A stretch of 64,000 nucleotides of DNA from Caulobacter hibisci (GCF_016135805.1 NZ_JADWOX010000003.1:62001-126000); one strand, 5' to 3'; positions 52,363 through 60,414 are shown, counted from the stretch's first letter. Notes: generated by a model not told the origin, from the sequence alone. Made by a program: numbers and translations.

Positions 52363-52388
52363 AGGCGGGCCGGTCGACCGGTCCGCCT
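52363..52388 (+). terminator. Hairpin after the OmpA-lipoprotein gene
   Basis: A self-complementary stretch (AGGCGGGCCGGTCGACCGG, then TCCGCCT) with one G-T pair can form a long stem 20 nt after the stop. No T-run follows. Confidence 0.5.
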
Positions 52389-52574
52389 GAGGCATGACAG
52401 AAAGAGGGGGTGCGGAGGCGACAGGCCAGCTTTCGCCAGCCTCAAGTCGGGGGGGCGTCGCCGCCTCCGCAAAGAGTAAACGACCTCCCCCTGAGGGCGT
52501 TCCCGAGAATCTCAAAAAATTTTTCGCGTCTCCGGCGAGCGGAGATTCTCGACGCCGCGAGCTTGTAGCCGAGC

Positions 52575-52599
52575 GGAACATGACCGTGCGCGGAACGTT
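52575..52599 (+). promoter_or_regulatory. Predicted sigma-T promoter of two small membrane-protein genes
   Basis: GGAAC at 52575-52579 and CGTT at 52596-52599 are separated by 16 nt. The -10 element lies 46 nt before ATG 52645. Confidence 0.75.
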
Positions 52600-52644
52600 G
52601 TTTCTCCGACCCCGCGATTTCGCGGGCGAATGGGGAGCGATGCG

Positions 52645-52863
52645 ATGATCCGCGCCTATCAAGCCGCGCACGGTGGACTGGTCTTCGAAACCCAGCATCG
52701 TCGAAGGCAGGCCCGGAGTTCGCGTCTGCTTGCCCTGGCGACTGTGCTGGGCATGGCGCTGGCGGTCGGCACCGTCCAGCATTTCGCCGCCGCCCGGCTC
52801 GACGCCGACCGCGCCGCCGCGTCGCAGGATGCGGCATGGGGCGCGGCCTGGACCGCGAACTAG
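52645..52863 (+). CDS. Small single-span membrane protein
   Basis: This 72-residue protein has one transmembrane helix (residues ~28-46: LLALATVLGMALAVGTV) preceded by a basic stretch (HRRRQARSSR), so the N-terminus is probably cytoplasmic. I chose ATG 52645 with GGGGAG upstream; ATG 52630 is 5 codons earlier. The sigma-T promoter match suggests stress control. I do not recognise the family. The next small membrane gene follows 15 nt later. Confidence 0.75.
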   Translation: MIRAYQAAHGGLVFETQHRRRQARSSRLLALATVLGMALAVGTVQHFAAARLDADRAAASQDAAWGAAWTAN

Positions 52864-52878
52864 ACCGAGGAGGTCTCC

Positions 52879-53151
52879 ATGGCGACCGACATCAATACCG
52901 ACCACAGCCCCACCCTGAAGGCCACGCGCGCCCGCCAGGGGCGCTATGGACGCCACATCTTCTGGATCCTGGTGATCTCGACCGTGCTGGCGGCCATCGC
53001 CCTGTTCGGGGCCTGGGGCATGCGCTCAGGCGACCTGGCCTCGGTGGAGAACACCAAGGGCGCCACGACGACGGCCGAGGCCCAGCAGGGCACGACCGAG
53101 TTGACCGCGCCCAAGCAGGCTCCGGGCGAACAGACCGCGCCGGCCCACTAG
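52879..53151 (+). CDS. Small single-span membrane protein with Thr/Ala-rich tail
   Basis: This 90-residue protein has a basic N-terminus, one transmembrane helix (residues ~27-47: IFWILVISTVLAAIALFGAWG) and a polar, disordered Thr/Ala/Gln/Pro-rich tail that would lie in the periplasm. GAGGAGG precedes the ATG. It is the second gene of the small membrane-protein operon and ends at a strong terminator shared with phyR. The family is not recognised. Confidence 0.78.
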   Translation: MATDINTDHSPTLKATRARQGRYGRHIFWILVISTVLAAIALFGAWGMRSGDLASVENTKGATTTAEAQQGTTELTAPKQAPGEQTAPAH

Positions 53152-53204
53152 GCCAAGCTGGACAGGGAAGGGCCCGCAGAGGCTGCAAGGAAACCGCCCA
53201 ATGA

Positions 53205-53236
53205 AAAGCCCCCGGCGATCGCTCGCCGGGGGCTTT
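53205..53236. terminator. Bidirectional terminator between small membrane gene and phyR
   Basis: A perfect 14-bp stem (AAAGCCCCCGGCGA / TCGCCGGGGGCTTT) with a TCGC loop. Adenines on one arm and thymines on the other give U-tracts in both directions, so it can end both convergent transcripts. Confidence 0.88.
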
Positions 53237-53260
53237 GTCGTTTCGAACCGTCCAGAACCG

Positions 53261-54052
53261 TCAGGCGGCCTGGCGGGCGCGGCGCGGGTGGAAGAACAGC
53301 GCCTGGCCGATGGCCGCCTTCACCGTTTCCGGCTGGAACGGCTTAGTGATCAGGAAGGTCGGCTCCGGACGCTCGCCGGTCAGCAGGCGTTCGGGGAAGG
53401 CGGTGATGAAGATCACCGGCACGTCGAGGCGGGCCAGGATGTCCTTGACCGCGTCGATGCCCGACGAACCGTCGGCCAGCTGGATGTCGGCCAGCACCAG
53501 GCCCGGCGTCTTGCGGGCGACGGCTTCGACGGCCTCGCCGCGGGTGGCGGCGATGTCGATGACGTCGTGGCCCAGTTCACGCACCAGCGCCTCGATGTCG
53601 GCGGCGATGACCGGCTCGTCCTCGATGATCAGGACTTCCGTGGCCAGTTCGGCGTCGATCTCGCTCTGGGCGTCGGCGATCAGTCGTTCGACCTCGCCGA
53701 AGTCGCAGTCGAGAATCTGGGCGGCCTCGGTCGGCGTGAAGCCTTCCAGGGCGGTCAGAAGGAACGCCTGGCGCGACCGCGGCGCGATGCGCAGCAGGCG
53801 TTGCGAGGCGTCGTCCGACAGATCGTCGCGACGGGCTTCGAGCTGGGCGCCCGAAGACAGCCAGATGGCGTGGAACACGCGGTACAGCGCCACGCGGGGC
53901 GACAGGGCCGCATCCAGAGAGCGCTCGCCGGCGGCCAGGGCCTCCAGCGCGACGCGGACATAGTGGTCACCGGTGGTCTGGTCCCCGGTCAGCGCGCGGG
54001 CGTATCGGCGAACGTAGGGCAGGTGCGGCGCCAGTCGGGCAAGAAGACTCAT
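53261..54052 (-). CDS. phyR: Stress response regulator PhyR (anti-anti-sigma)
   Basis: This 263-residue protein is the alphaproteobacterial general-stress switch. The N-terminal ~125 residues are an inactive ECF-sigma-like domain (RLAPHLPYVRRYARALTG, LEGFTPTEAAQIL). The C-terminal receiver has the acidic pair in IIEDEPVIAAD, the phosphorylatable Asp189 (GLVLADIQL), Thr in FITAFPE and Lys in ITKPF. When phosphorylated it exposes the sigma-like domain, which binds NepR and frees sigma-T. It is divergent from nepR-sigT, with its own predicted sigma-T promoter 78 nt upstream, giving positive feedback. I chose ATG 54052 by family length. Confidence 0.97.
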   Translation of the reverse strand: MSLLARLAPHLPYVRRYARALTGDQTTGDHYVRVALEALAAGERSLDAALSPRVALYRVFHAIWLSSGAQLEARRDDLSDDASQRLLRIAPRSRQAFLLTALEGFTPTEAAQILDCDFGEVERLIADAQSEIDAELATEVLIIEDEPVIAADIEALVRELGHDVIDIAATRGEAVEAVARKTPGLVLADIQLADGSSGIDAVKDILARLDVPVIFITAFPERLLTGERPEPTFLITKPFQPETVKAAIGQALFFHPRRARQAA

Positions 54053-54129
54053 GACCCCTCCCGTAGAGTGTCTTCGAAACAAAAAAGTCCGTCCATCACG
54101 GCAAAGCTATGCCGTTCAGTCGGATGCAT

Positions 54130-54155
54130 AACGTGCCCTGCGCGACGACGGTTCC
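54130..54155 (-). promoter_or_regulatory. Predicted sigma-T promoter of phyR
   Basis: On the minus strand GGAAC (54155-54151) and CGTT (54133-54130) are separated by 17 nt. The -10 element lies 78 nt before ATG 54052. It is back-to-back with the nepR-sigT promoter. Confidence 0.82.
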
Positions 54156-54194
54156 GTAGGTCTTCGATTTTTGCCACTCTACGCTCAAGCTTAT

Positions 54195-54219
54195 GGAACC
54201 CGATGCGGAATCTGGCGTT
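54195..54219 (+). promoter_or_regulatory. Predicted sigma-T promoter of nepR-sigT-phyK
   Basis: GGAAC at 54195-54199 and CGTT at 54216-54219 are separated by 16 nt, 65 nt before ATG 54284. sigT autoregulation from such a promoter is established in Caulobacter crescentus. Confidence 0.85.
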
Positions 54220-54283
54220 GACCTCCAGCATTTATAAATTCGGCCGCAGGGGGCGGACGCTGCGCACAACCGGCGTCGAGGAC

Positions 54284-54469
54284 ATGATCGAACACGTACC
54301 CATGGAAGATCAACGCAAGGGAGCCGCCTCGCTGGACGAGGCGCGGCTTCGTCAGCAGGCCATCGGCGTCAAGCTTCGCCAGATGTTCGACGAGGTGGTC
54401 AACGAGCCGATCCCGGACGAATTCCTCGACATTCTGCGAAAGGCTGAAAAGCCTTCGGGAGAGCGTTGA
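54284..54469 (+). CDS. nepR: Anti-sigma factor NepR
   Basis: This 61-residue protein carries the NepR core helices: IGVKLRQMFDEVVNEPIPDEFLDILRKAE. It binds sigma-T and holds it inactive until phosphorylated PhyR takes it. Its position between phyR and sigT, 2 nt before the sigT start, is the usual one. The start is uncertain: ATG 54284 has GAGG very close; ATG 54302 would give a 55-residue protein that still contains the whole core. Confidence 0.93.
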   Translation: MIEHVPMEDQRKGAASLDEARLRQQAIGVKLRQMFDEVVNEPIPDEFLDILRKAEKPSGER

Positions 54470-54471
54470 GC

Positions 54472-55077
54472 ATGAGCGAAGCTCAAGTCGGCCGGTCGCC
54501 CATCGATCCGGTCCGTGACGAGGTGTTCCGCAAGGAACTCGTCACCCTCATCCCGCACCTGCGGGCCTTCGCGCGCACCCTGACCGGTGACCCGACGGCC
54601 GCTGACGACCTGGCCCAGGACGCCATGATGAAGGCGTGGGACGCCCGGGTCAGCTTCCAGCTGGGCACGAACATGAAGGCCTGGACCTTCATGATCCTGC
54701 GCAACCAGTTCTATTCGGAAAAGCGTCGCTCCTGGCGCCAGAGCCAGCTCGACCAGGAAGCCGCCGAGCGGACCCTGGTGGCGGTGGACGATCCCGAAGC
54801 GCCGGTGGCGCTGGACGAGCTGCGGATGAGCCTGGCCATGCTGCCGCCCGAACAGCGCGAAGCGCTGATCCTGGTCGGGGCCGGCGGCTTCGCCTACGAG
54901 GAAGCGGCCGACATCTGCGGCTGCGCGGTCGGCACGGTGAAGAGCCGGGTCAGCCGGGCCCGCCGGGCCCTGCAGGCCATCCTCGAGTCGGGAGGCTACG
55001 AACGCGACGGCGGCGCCGCGGGTGACGCGATGCACGCCATCCTGGCCGATGCGGAGCGCCTGAGCACCCAGCGGTGA
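54472..55077 (+). CDS. sigT: ECF sigma factor SigT (EcfG, general stress)
   Basis: This 201-residue ECF sigma factor has region 2 (LVTLIPHLRAFARTLTGDPTAADDLAQDAMMKAWD, with WTFMILRNQFYSEKR) and region 4 (LPPEQREALILVGAGGFAYEEAADI, CAVGTVKSRVSRARRAL). It directs RNA polymerase to GGAAC/CGTT promoters. Seven such sites were found in the surrounding 9 kb. The start ATG lies 2 nt after nepR, and the stop overlaps the phyK GTG. Confidence 0.96.
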   Translation: MSEAQVGRSPIDPVRDEVFRKELVTLIPHLRAFARTLTGDPTAADDLAQDAMMKAWDARVSFQLGTNMKAWTFMILRNQFYSEKRRSWRQSQLDQEAAERTLVAVDDPEAPVALDELRMSLAMLPPEQREALILVGAGGFAYEEAADICGCAVGTVKSRVSRARRALQAILESGGYERDGGAAGDAMHAILADAERLSTQR

Positions 55078-56786
55078 AGCCCTTGTCCGGCCGCGCGGCG
55101 GAGGTCGTCGGCACCATCCGTGTCCGGCTCGGCCTCGCGCTGGCGCTGGCGCTGTTGCCCGTACTGCTGTTCGGCGTGCTGCAATCGATCCTGGCCTTCC
55201 GGGCCGAGGACGACGCGCGTCGGCAGAGCCTCGAGCTCGCCGCCGGGCGCAGCGCGGCGATCGCTCGCGCCCGTATCGAAGCGGCCGGCGTGCTGCTCCA
55301 GACCCTGGGCCCCGGCTCGGTGGGTCTGGAGTGCGCCCGGCGGCTCGACGCGGTGAAGGATCGCCTGCCCGGCTACGCCAACCTGATCCGCTTCGACACC
55401 TATGGCCGCGTCTCCTGCGCCGCCGGCACGACGCCGCGCGACCCGGAACGCTCGCAACGGCCCTGGTTCCTCGACCTGGCCGCCGGCGCCCACCTGGCCG
55501 TCGCCCCGACGCCGGGCGCGGTCTATGCCGGCGAGCCCTCGGTGCTGACCGCCGTGCGTTCCGAAGACGCGGCAGGGGTGTTCGACGGCGCCATGGCCGC
55601 GGTGCTGACCCTCTCCAGCCTCAAGCCCGAGACCGCGACCCGCTTCCTGCCGGACGGCGCCGAGATCGGCCTGGCCGACACCCGTGGCGCGGTGTTCTCG
55701 GCCACCGCGCCGAACGCCTTCAGCACGACGCCGCCGGACCTGCGCGAACGGGCGGGCGATGATCGCACCATCCTGTGGTCGGGCAAGGACGCCCAGGGCC
55801 GCCGCCGGCTGTTCTCGGCCGCGCCGCTGGTCGACGACGACGTCTTCGTGGTGCTGTCGGCCCCGGCCCCCGGAATCCTGTCCTGGGCCTCGCTGAGCCC
55901 GATCTCGCGGATGCTGCTGCCGATCCTGGCCTTCGCCCTGGCGCTGATCTCGGTGCTGTGGACGACCGAGCGCGCGGTGGTCCGCTGGATCGTCTATCTG
56001 CGCCGCGTGGCCTCGATCTACGCCCGGGGCCGCTTCACGGTGCGCCCCCTGCAGGCCGAACGCGCCCCGCCCGAGATCCGCGAACTGGCCGACGCCCTGG
56101 ACCACATGGCCTCCGGCATCGTCCAGCGCGACGCCTCGCTGCGCGACAGCCTGGCCGAGAAGGACGCGCTGATGCGCGAAATCCATCACCGGGTGAAGAA
56201 CAACCTGCAGATCATCACCTCGCTGCTGAACATGCAGCAGCGGGCCCTGACCGATCCGGCGGCGCGCACGGCGATGAACGACACCCGCCAGCGGATCACC
56301 GCCCTGGCCCAGATCTACCGCGCCCTCTACCAGGGTCCGGACCTCAAGCGCGTCGACCTGCGGCCATTCCTCGAGGAGCTTACCGCCCTGCTGCTGGCCG
56401 GCGACATCAACGGGCCGGGCGCGGTGCGCACCGAGGTCCACGCCGACCCCCTGGTCATCGATCCCGACCGCCTGGCCCCGCTGGCCCTGTTCGCCGTCGA
56501 GGCCATCACCAACGCCCAGAAGCACGCCCTTCACGACCGGGGCGGGGTGCTGACGGTCGACTTCTTCGTGCGCGGCGAAGAGGCCGAACTGGCCATCGGC
56601 GACGATGGTCCCGGCGCCCCGACGGGCCCCGGCGAGGGCGTCGGCCGCACCCTGATGACAGCCTTCGCCCGCCAGCTGCGCGGCACGGTGAAGTTCGATT
56701 CCAGCCCGATGGGCGGGCTGCTCGTGCGGCTCGTGTTCCCGACGCCGCAAGCCCTTCCGCCCCCACAATCCCAAGCCGGAACCTAG
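55074..56786 (+). CDS. phyK: Sensor histidine kinase PhyK (HWE/HisKA_2)
   Basis: This 570-residue membrane kinase has a first transmembrane helix (residues ~19-43), a ~240-residue periplasmic sensor domain, a second helix (~281-303), a HAMP-like linker and an HWE/HisKA_2 core. The phosphoacceptor is in MREIHHRVKNNLQIITSLLNMQ (His371/372), and ATP-binding strings include FAVEAITNAQKHA and IGDDGPGAP. In Caulobacter PhyK phosphorylates PhyR. The GTG start overlaps the sigT stop by 4 nt (GTGA). No receiver is fused, unlike the kinase at 45.9 kb. Confidence 0.94.
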   Translation: MKPLSGRAAEVVGTIRVRLGLALALALLPVLLFGVLQSILAFRAEDDARRQSLELAAGRSAAIARARIEAAGVLLQTLGPGSVGLECARRLDAVKDRLPGYANLIRFDTYGRVSCAAGTTPRDPERSQRPWFLDLAAGAHLAVAPTPGAVYAGEPSVLTAVRSEDAAGVFDGAMAAVLTLSSLKPETATRFLPDGAEIGLADTRGAVFSATAPNAFSTTPPDLRERAGDDRTILWSGKDAQGRRRLFSAAPLVDDDVFVVLSAPAPGILSWASLSPISRMLLPILAFALALISVLWTTERAVVRWIVYLRRVASIYARGRFTVRPLQAERAPPEIRELADALDHMASGIVQRDASLRDSLAEKDALMREIHHRVKNNLQIITSLLNMQQRALTDPAARTAMNDTRQRITALAQIYRALYQGPDLKRVDLRPFLEELTALLLAGDINGPGAVRTEVHADPLVIDPDRLAPLALFAVEAITNAQKHALHDRGGVLTVDFFVRGEEAELAIGDDGPGAPTGPGEGVGRTLMTAFARQLRGTVKFDSSPMGGLLVRLVFPTPQALPPPQSQAGT

Positions 56787-56802
56787 ACCGGTCGGCCACG
56801 TT
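56778..56802 (+). promoter_or_regulatory. Predicted sigma-T promoter of the entericidin-like gene
   Basis: GGAAC at 56778-56782 and CGTT at 56799-56802 are separated by 16 nt, 53 nt before ATG 56855. The -35 element overlaps the last codons of phyK. Confidence 0.75.
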
Positions 56803-56854
56803 TGCTCTGGGCAATCATCGACGCCCGACAGGGCGAACAGTGGAGAACCTCCCC

Positions 56855-56992
56855 ATGCGCAAGCTCGTCATCCTGGCCGCCCTGGCCGCCAGCCTCAGCG
56901 TCGCCGCCTGCAACACCGTCGAAGGCGCCGGCAAGGACGTCTCGTCGGCCGGCAAGGCGGTCACCGACACCGCCAAGGACGCCAAGAACTGA
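56855..56992 (+). CDS. Entericidin-like small lipoprotein
   Basis: This 45-residue protein starts with a signal peptide and lipobox (LSVAAC, Cys19) and continues NTVEGAGKDVSSAGKAVTD, the usual entericidin A/B body. In E. coli the entericidins are a stress-controlled lipoprotein pair. Here a single copy has its own sigma-T promoter match. A terminator follows. Confidence 0.88.
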   Translation: MRKLVILAALAASLSVAACNTVEGAGKDVSSAGKAVTDTAKDAKN

Positions 56993-57017
56993 TCCTGTCC
57001 CACCGGACTGGAAAATG

Positions 57018-57052
57018 AGGGACCCGCTTCAACCCTGGAGCGGGTCCCTTTC
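57018..57052 (+). terminator. Terminator after the entericidin-like gene
   Basis: A perfect 11-bp stem (AGGGACCCGCT / AGCGGGTCCCT) with a 10-nt loop is followed by TTTCC, 25 nt after the stop. Confidence 0.8.
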
Positions 57053-57202
57053 CATTTCGGATCGCCGCGTTACGCCGACGACGTCCAAAACCGGACGCGG
57101 CGCTCACCCAAGCCTCAAGCTTTGCAGCGCTGAAACGAAACAGCCCAGCTTTCTGTCCGCCGCGAGATAAGGCGGCCAAGTCCGCAAGCGACGCTGTGGG
57201 CC

Positions 57203-58306
57203 ATGATGGTCCCGGTCGCCCCCCACGATCCCTCCCTGGCTCCCGTCTTCGTGCACAGCGGCTGGCGCTGCTCGAGCACCTATGTCTGGAGCCGGTTTCG
57301 CGCCCTGCCCGGCGTGCGCGCCTATTACGAGCCCTGGCACGAGCACCTGCAGACGATGACCCACGAGATCATCGCCCGCGAGACGCCCGAGCACACGCGG
57401 CTGCGCCACCCGGGCGGCGACCGTCCCTACCTGGCCGAGTTCTCCGAGCTGATCGCGCCGAACGGCGGCGTCGCGGGCTATCAAGAGCGTTTCGCGCTGG
57501 ACGGCTATCGGCTCGACGCCGAACAGGACGACGCCGAACAGCAGGCCTATGTCGCCGGCCTCGTCGGCCACGCCCAGGCCCAGGGCGAGGTCCCCGTGCT
57601 GGCCTGCTGCCGCACCCTGGGCAAGATCGGCTGGTTGAAGCGCCGGGCCGGCGGCTTCCACATCGTGCTGATCCGCGACCCGCTGCAGCAGTGGCTGTCG
57701 TTCTATTCCCTGCGCAAGCGGCCCCGGCCGACCTATTTCGAGATCTGCCAGTACGTGCTGATGTCGGAATTCGCCGAGGCCGACGGCCTGCGCGCCGAGC
57801 TGCGCGTGCCCGAGTCCCGCGGCCGCGGCTTCGCCGGACGGCTGGCGGCGGTGCGCGAGCGGCTGAAGCGCGCGCCGGCGGCGGTGTCGTTCGCGGCCTT
57901 CCTGGCCGTCTATATCCTGTCCTACCTGAAGGCCCTGCCGGAAGCCGACCTGGTCATCGACGTCGACCGCCTGGGCCGCGACGCCGACTATACGGCCACC
58001 GTGTCGAAGGCCGTCGCGGCCGGCTGCGGCCTGGCGCCGGACTTTTCGGACTGCCGCACGCCCGAACCGCGCGACACCGCGCCGGCCGTCGCCTATCGGC
58101 GGATCTCGCGGCGCGTGGTCGAACGTCTGGACGTCCGGGCGGCCCTGGCCGCGCCGGGGGCCACGGCGCTGCTGTTCGGCAAGCTGGCGCGGGCCATGGT
58201 CGACGCGCCCGAACCGGCGCCGTCGTCATGGAAAATGCTGGGATCGTGGCTGCGCGGCCGTCGCGACGTCCTGGCCACGGCCATCGCCCGACGAGCCGCC
58301 GCCTAG
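57203..58306 (+). CDS. Sulfotransferase-like protein
   Basis: This 367-residue protein starts with FVHSGWRCSSTYVWSRF, resembling the 5'-phosphosulfate loop, and has LIRDPLQQWLSFYS, resembling the 3'-phosphate-binding block of sulfotransferases. The remaining sequence has no other motif I recognise. The loop is less canonical than in the protein at 10.9 kb. It lies between the stress operon and chemotaxis-like genes, and its stop abuts that of the convergent cheR with no gap. Neither substrate nor regulation is visible. Confidence 0.6.
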   Translation: MMVPVAPHDPSLAPVFVHSGWRCSSTYVWSRFRALPGVRAYYEPWHEHLQTMTHEIIARETPEHTRLRHPGGDRPYLAEFSELIAPNGGVAGYQERFALDGYRLDAEQDDAEQQAYVAGLVGHAQAQGEVPVLACCRTLGKIGWLKRRAGGFHIVLIRDPLQQWLSFYSLRKRPRPTYFEICQYVLMSEFAEADGLRAELRVPESRGRGFAGRLAAVRERLKRAPAAVSFAAFLAVYILSYLKALPEADLVIDVDRLGRDADYTATVSKAVAAGCGLAPDFSDCRTPEPRDTAPAVAYRRISRRVVERLDVRAALAAPGATALLFGKLARAMVDAPEPAPSSWKMLGSWLRGRRDVLATAIARRAAA

Positions 58307-59137
58307 CTAGGCTGCCGCCGCGCGGAAGGCAGGGTCGCGGGCGAAGACGCCCGGACGGCCCGCGACCGGATGCAGGGCGTCGGCGCCGCCGGCCAGGCTT
58401 TCGCCCTCGCCCAGCACCAGCAAGCCGTCGTCGGTAAGACGGGCGGCCAGGCTTTCGACCACGCGGCCGCGCACCGACGGGTCCAGGCCCGGCAGCACGT
58501 TGCGCAGCATGATCAGGTCGAAGGCGCCCATCCCCGACAGGTCGGCCATCAGGTTGATCCGCCGCCAGCGCACGGCCTGGCGGATGCGGGGCGAGATCGC
58601 CCAGGTCTCGTCCTGGTTCTCGAAATGCTCGATCAGCAGCCGGATCGGCAGGCCGCGCTGCACCTCGAACTGGGTGTAGAGGCCGCTCTGGGCCTTCTCC
58701 AGGCAGCGCTCGGACAGGTCGGAGGCGAAGAACTCGAAGCGGACGCCCGGCTCCAGGTCGCGCGCCGCGTCGGCGGCGATGGCCAGGGAATAGATCTCCT
58801 GGCCGGTCGAGCAGGCCGCGCTCCAGATACGCACCGAGCCGTCCTTGCGGCGCCGCGACAGCTCCGGCAGCGCCGTCTCGCGCAGATAGGCGAAGGTGGC
58901 CCGGTCGCGGAAGAAGGCCGTGTCGTTGACGGTCAGGGCCTCGACCACCGCCCAGATCAGCCGCTCCTCGCGCTTGGCGCGCAGGGCCGCGACCAGGGCC
59001 TCGATCGAGGGATAGCCCTCGCGCCGGGCCAGCGGGGCCAGGCGGCTTTCGACCACGTAGTGCTTGTCGATCTCGACCTTCAGGCCGGCGCGGGTGCGGC
59101 CCAGGGCCGCCAGCAGGTCCATGTCCTCGGGGGTCAT
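58307..59137 (-). CDS. CheR-type protein-glutamate methyltransferase
   Basis: This 276-residue protein is a CheR methyltransferase: an N-terminal helical domain, AVVEALTVNDTAFFRD, then the SAM-binding IWSAACSTGQEIYSLAI and FFASDLSERCL. The ending FDLIMLRNVLPGLD is typical. It would methylate chemoreceptor glutamates or act in a related signalling task. The start overlaps the upstream cheY-like stop by 4 nt (ATGA). Confidence 0.92.
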   Translation of the reverse strand: MTPEDMDLLAALGRTRAGLKVEIDKHYVVESRLAPLARREGYPSIEALVAALRAKREERLIWAVVEALTVNDTAFFRDRATFAYLRETALPELSRRRKDGSVRIWSAACSTGQEIYSLAIAADAARDLEPGVRFEFFASDLSERCLEKAQSGLYTQFEVQRGLPIRLLIEHFENQDETWAISPRIRQAVRWRRINLMADLSGMGAFDLIMLRNVLPGLDPSVRGRVVESLAARLTDDGLLVLGEGESLAGGADALHPVAGRPGVFARDPAFRAAAA

Positions 59138-59499
59138 ATCAGGCCCGCCTCGGCGAACTTGGCGGCGATGATCTCGCCGTCGAAGGGCTTCATGATGTAT
59201 TCGTCGGCGCCGTGATCGAGGGCCAGGCGGATGTTCTCGACCTTGTTCTCGACGGTGCAGAACACCACGACCGGCGTGGCGCCGCCCGGTTCCTGACGCA
59301 GGCGCTGAAGGAATTCCAGGCCGTTCATCACCGGCATGTTCCAGTCGAGAAGGACGGCGTCGGGCATGGCCGCGCGACACCAGGCCAGCGCCTCCATGCC
59401 GTCGGCGGCCTCGGCGATATCGAAGCCGATGTCCTCCAACGCACGGCGGGCCACCTTGCGTATCACCCGGCTGTCGTCGACGACGAGGCAGGTCTTCAC
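59134..59499 (-). CDS. CheY-like single-domain response regulator
   Basis: This 121-residue receiver has the acidic pocket (CLVVDDSRVIRK), phosphorylatable Asp in VLLDWNMPVMNG and Lys in EYIMKPFDG. The Thr position is in FCTVENK. I chose GTG 59499 because GGAG lies 6 nt before it; a TTG at 59511 is also in frame. It is translationally coupled to cheR and lies about 90 nt downstream of chpT on the same strand. It may be an output of the ChpT phosphorelay. Confidence 0.9.
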   Translation of the reverse strand: MKTCLVVDDSRVIRKVARRALEDIGFDIAEAADGMEALAWCRAAMPDAVLLDWNMPVMNGLEFLQRLRQEPGGATPVVVFCTVENKVENIRLALDHGADEYIMKPFDGEIIAAKFAEAGLI

Positions 59500-59589
59500 G
59501 GCGCGCTCCAAATCCTAGACCGCCGAGAGTGGCCGATCCGGGTTAAGGAGCGGTGACGGTCGGGAAAAACGCCGACTTCAGTCCGCGGT

Positions 59590-60285
59590 TCAGTCGGCGG
59601 GCGTCCAGGCGGCGATGCTGACCCGCTCCTCGGCGATCTCGACGCCGATCTGGCCGCCGGCGGCGCGGACCACCGCGAACAGATAGGCCGCCTGCACCCA
59701 CGGACCGCCCAGGCCTTCGCCCAGCGGCTCGCCCTTCAGGCCCGCCAGGACCTCGGGACGCAGGCGGGCGCGGGGACCGACGGCGTCGGCGGTGATGGCC
59801 GTGCGGCCGTCGGCGACGACGGCGCGCAGGGTGGCCGTGCCGCCGGCCGGCAGGGCGCTGGCGGCGATCTGGGCGATGTTGAGCAGGGCGCGCGAGGCGG
59901 CCTTGTTCAGCGACTGCGGCGCGATGTCCCAGGTCAGGTTAGGGCGCACATGGGCGAACACGCCTTGCTGAGCGAGTTTTTCCAGCTCGCGGGAATCGAA
60001 GTTCTCGGCCGAGGCCGAGGCGCCGAAGGCCACGCGGGTGAACTGCAGCAGCTCGGCCAGCTTGCGGGCCGAGCTGGTGATCAGGCTCATGGCGTCTTCG
60101 CGCATGTCCTGGGCGCTGGGATCCTCCAGCAGGTCCAGGCCCGAGACGATGGCGCTGGCCGGGCTGATGAAGTCGTGACACAGGCGCGCGGCCACCAGGG
60201 CGGCGAAATCCGGACCATTGACGTCGAGCGCGGCCGGCGGCGGGGCGGCGGGCGCGGGCGAGGCGGGGGCGTCTGCGTCGGTCAT
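59590..60285 (-). CDS. chpT: Histidine phosphotransferase ChpT
   Basis: This 231-residue protein is recognisable as Caulobacter ChpT, the shuttle from CckA to CtrA and CpdR. The phosphorylated histidine is His37 in ARLCHDFISPASAIVSGLDLL, followed by SSARKLAELLQFTRVAFGASASAENFD and a degenerate HATPase-like C-terminus (GPRARLRPEVLAGLKGEPL). The N-terminal ~22 residues are Ala/Pro-rich. I chose ATG 60285 by family length. It is followed by cheY- and cheR-like genes on the same strand. Confidence 0.96.
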   Translation of the reverse strand: MTDADAPASPAPAAPPPAALDVNGPDFAALVAARLCHDFISPASAIVSGLDLLEDPSAQDMREDAMSLITSSARKLAELLQFTRVAFGASASAENFDSRELEKLAQQGVFAHVRPNLTWDIAPQSLNKAASRALLNIAQIAASALPAGGTATLRAVVADGRTAITADAVGPRARLRPEVLAGLKGEPLGEGLGGPWVQAAYLFAVVRAAGGQIGVEIAEERVSIAAWTPAD

Positions 60286-60414
60286 GGCCCGATCTTTGGC
60301 GTGATTTGGAACTTTGGCAAACGGGACCGCCAAATCGCCCCACCGACTTTTCAGGCGTCGCAGCGTCTAAAACCTCTCACGCTTTGCCCCGCCAGCCTCT
60401 ATCAGGTGCGGGTG

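Larger units (their letters stand above)
52344..52644. other. Intergenic region with hairpin and sigma-T promoter (301 nt)
   Basis: Between the OmpA-lipoprotein gene and a small membrane-protein gene. The left part holds the hairpin at 52363-52388. The right part holds a sigma-T promoter match at 52575-52599. An A-T tract (CAAAAAATTTTTC) lies around 52514-52526. An open frame at 52394-52648 covers this region but shows no protein-like features. Confidence 0.6.

Noticed and set aside
52394..52648. An 84-codon frame in the gap before the small membrane-protein genes
   Set aside because: It contains the sigma-T promoter, has no ribosome-binding site and shows no protein-like pattern.
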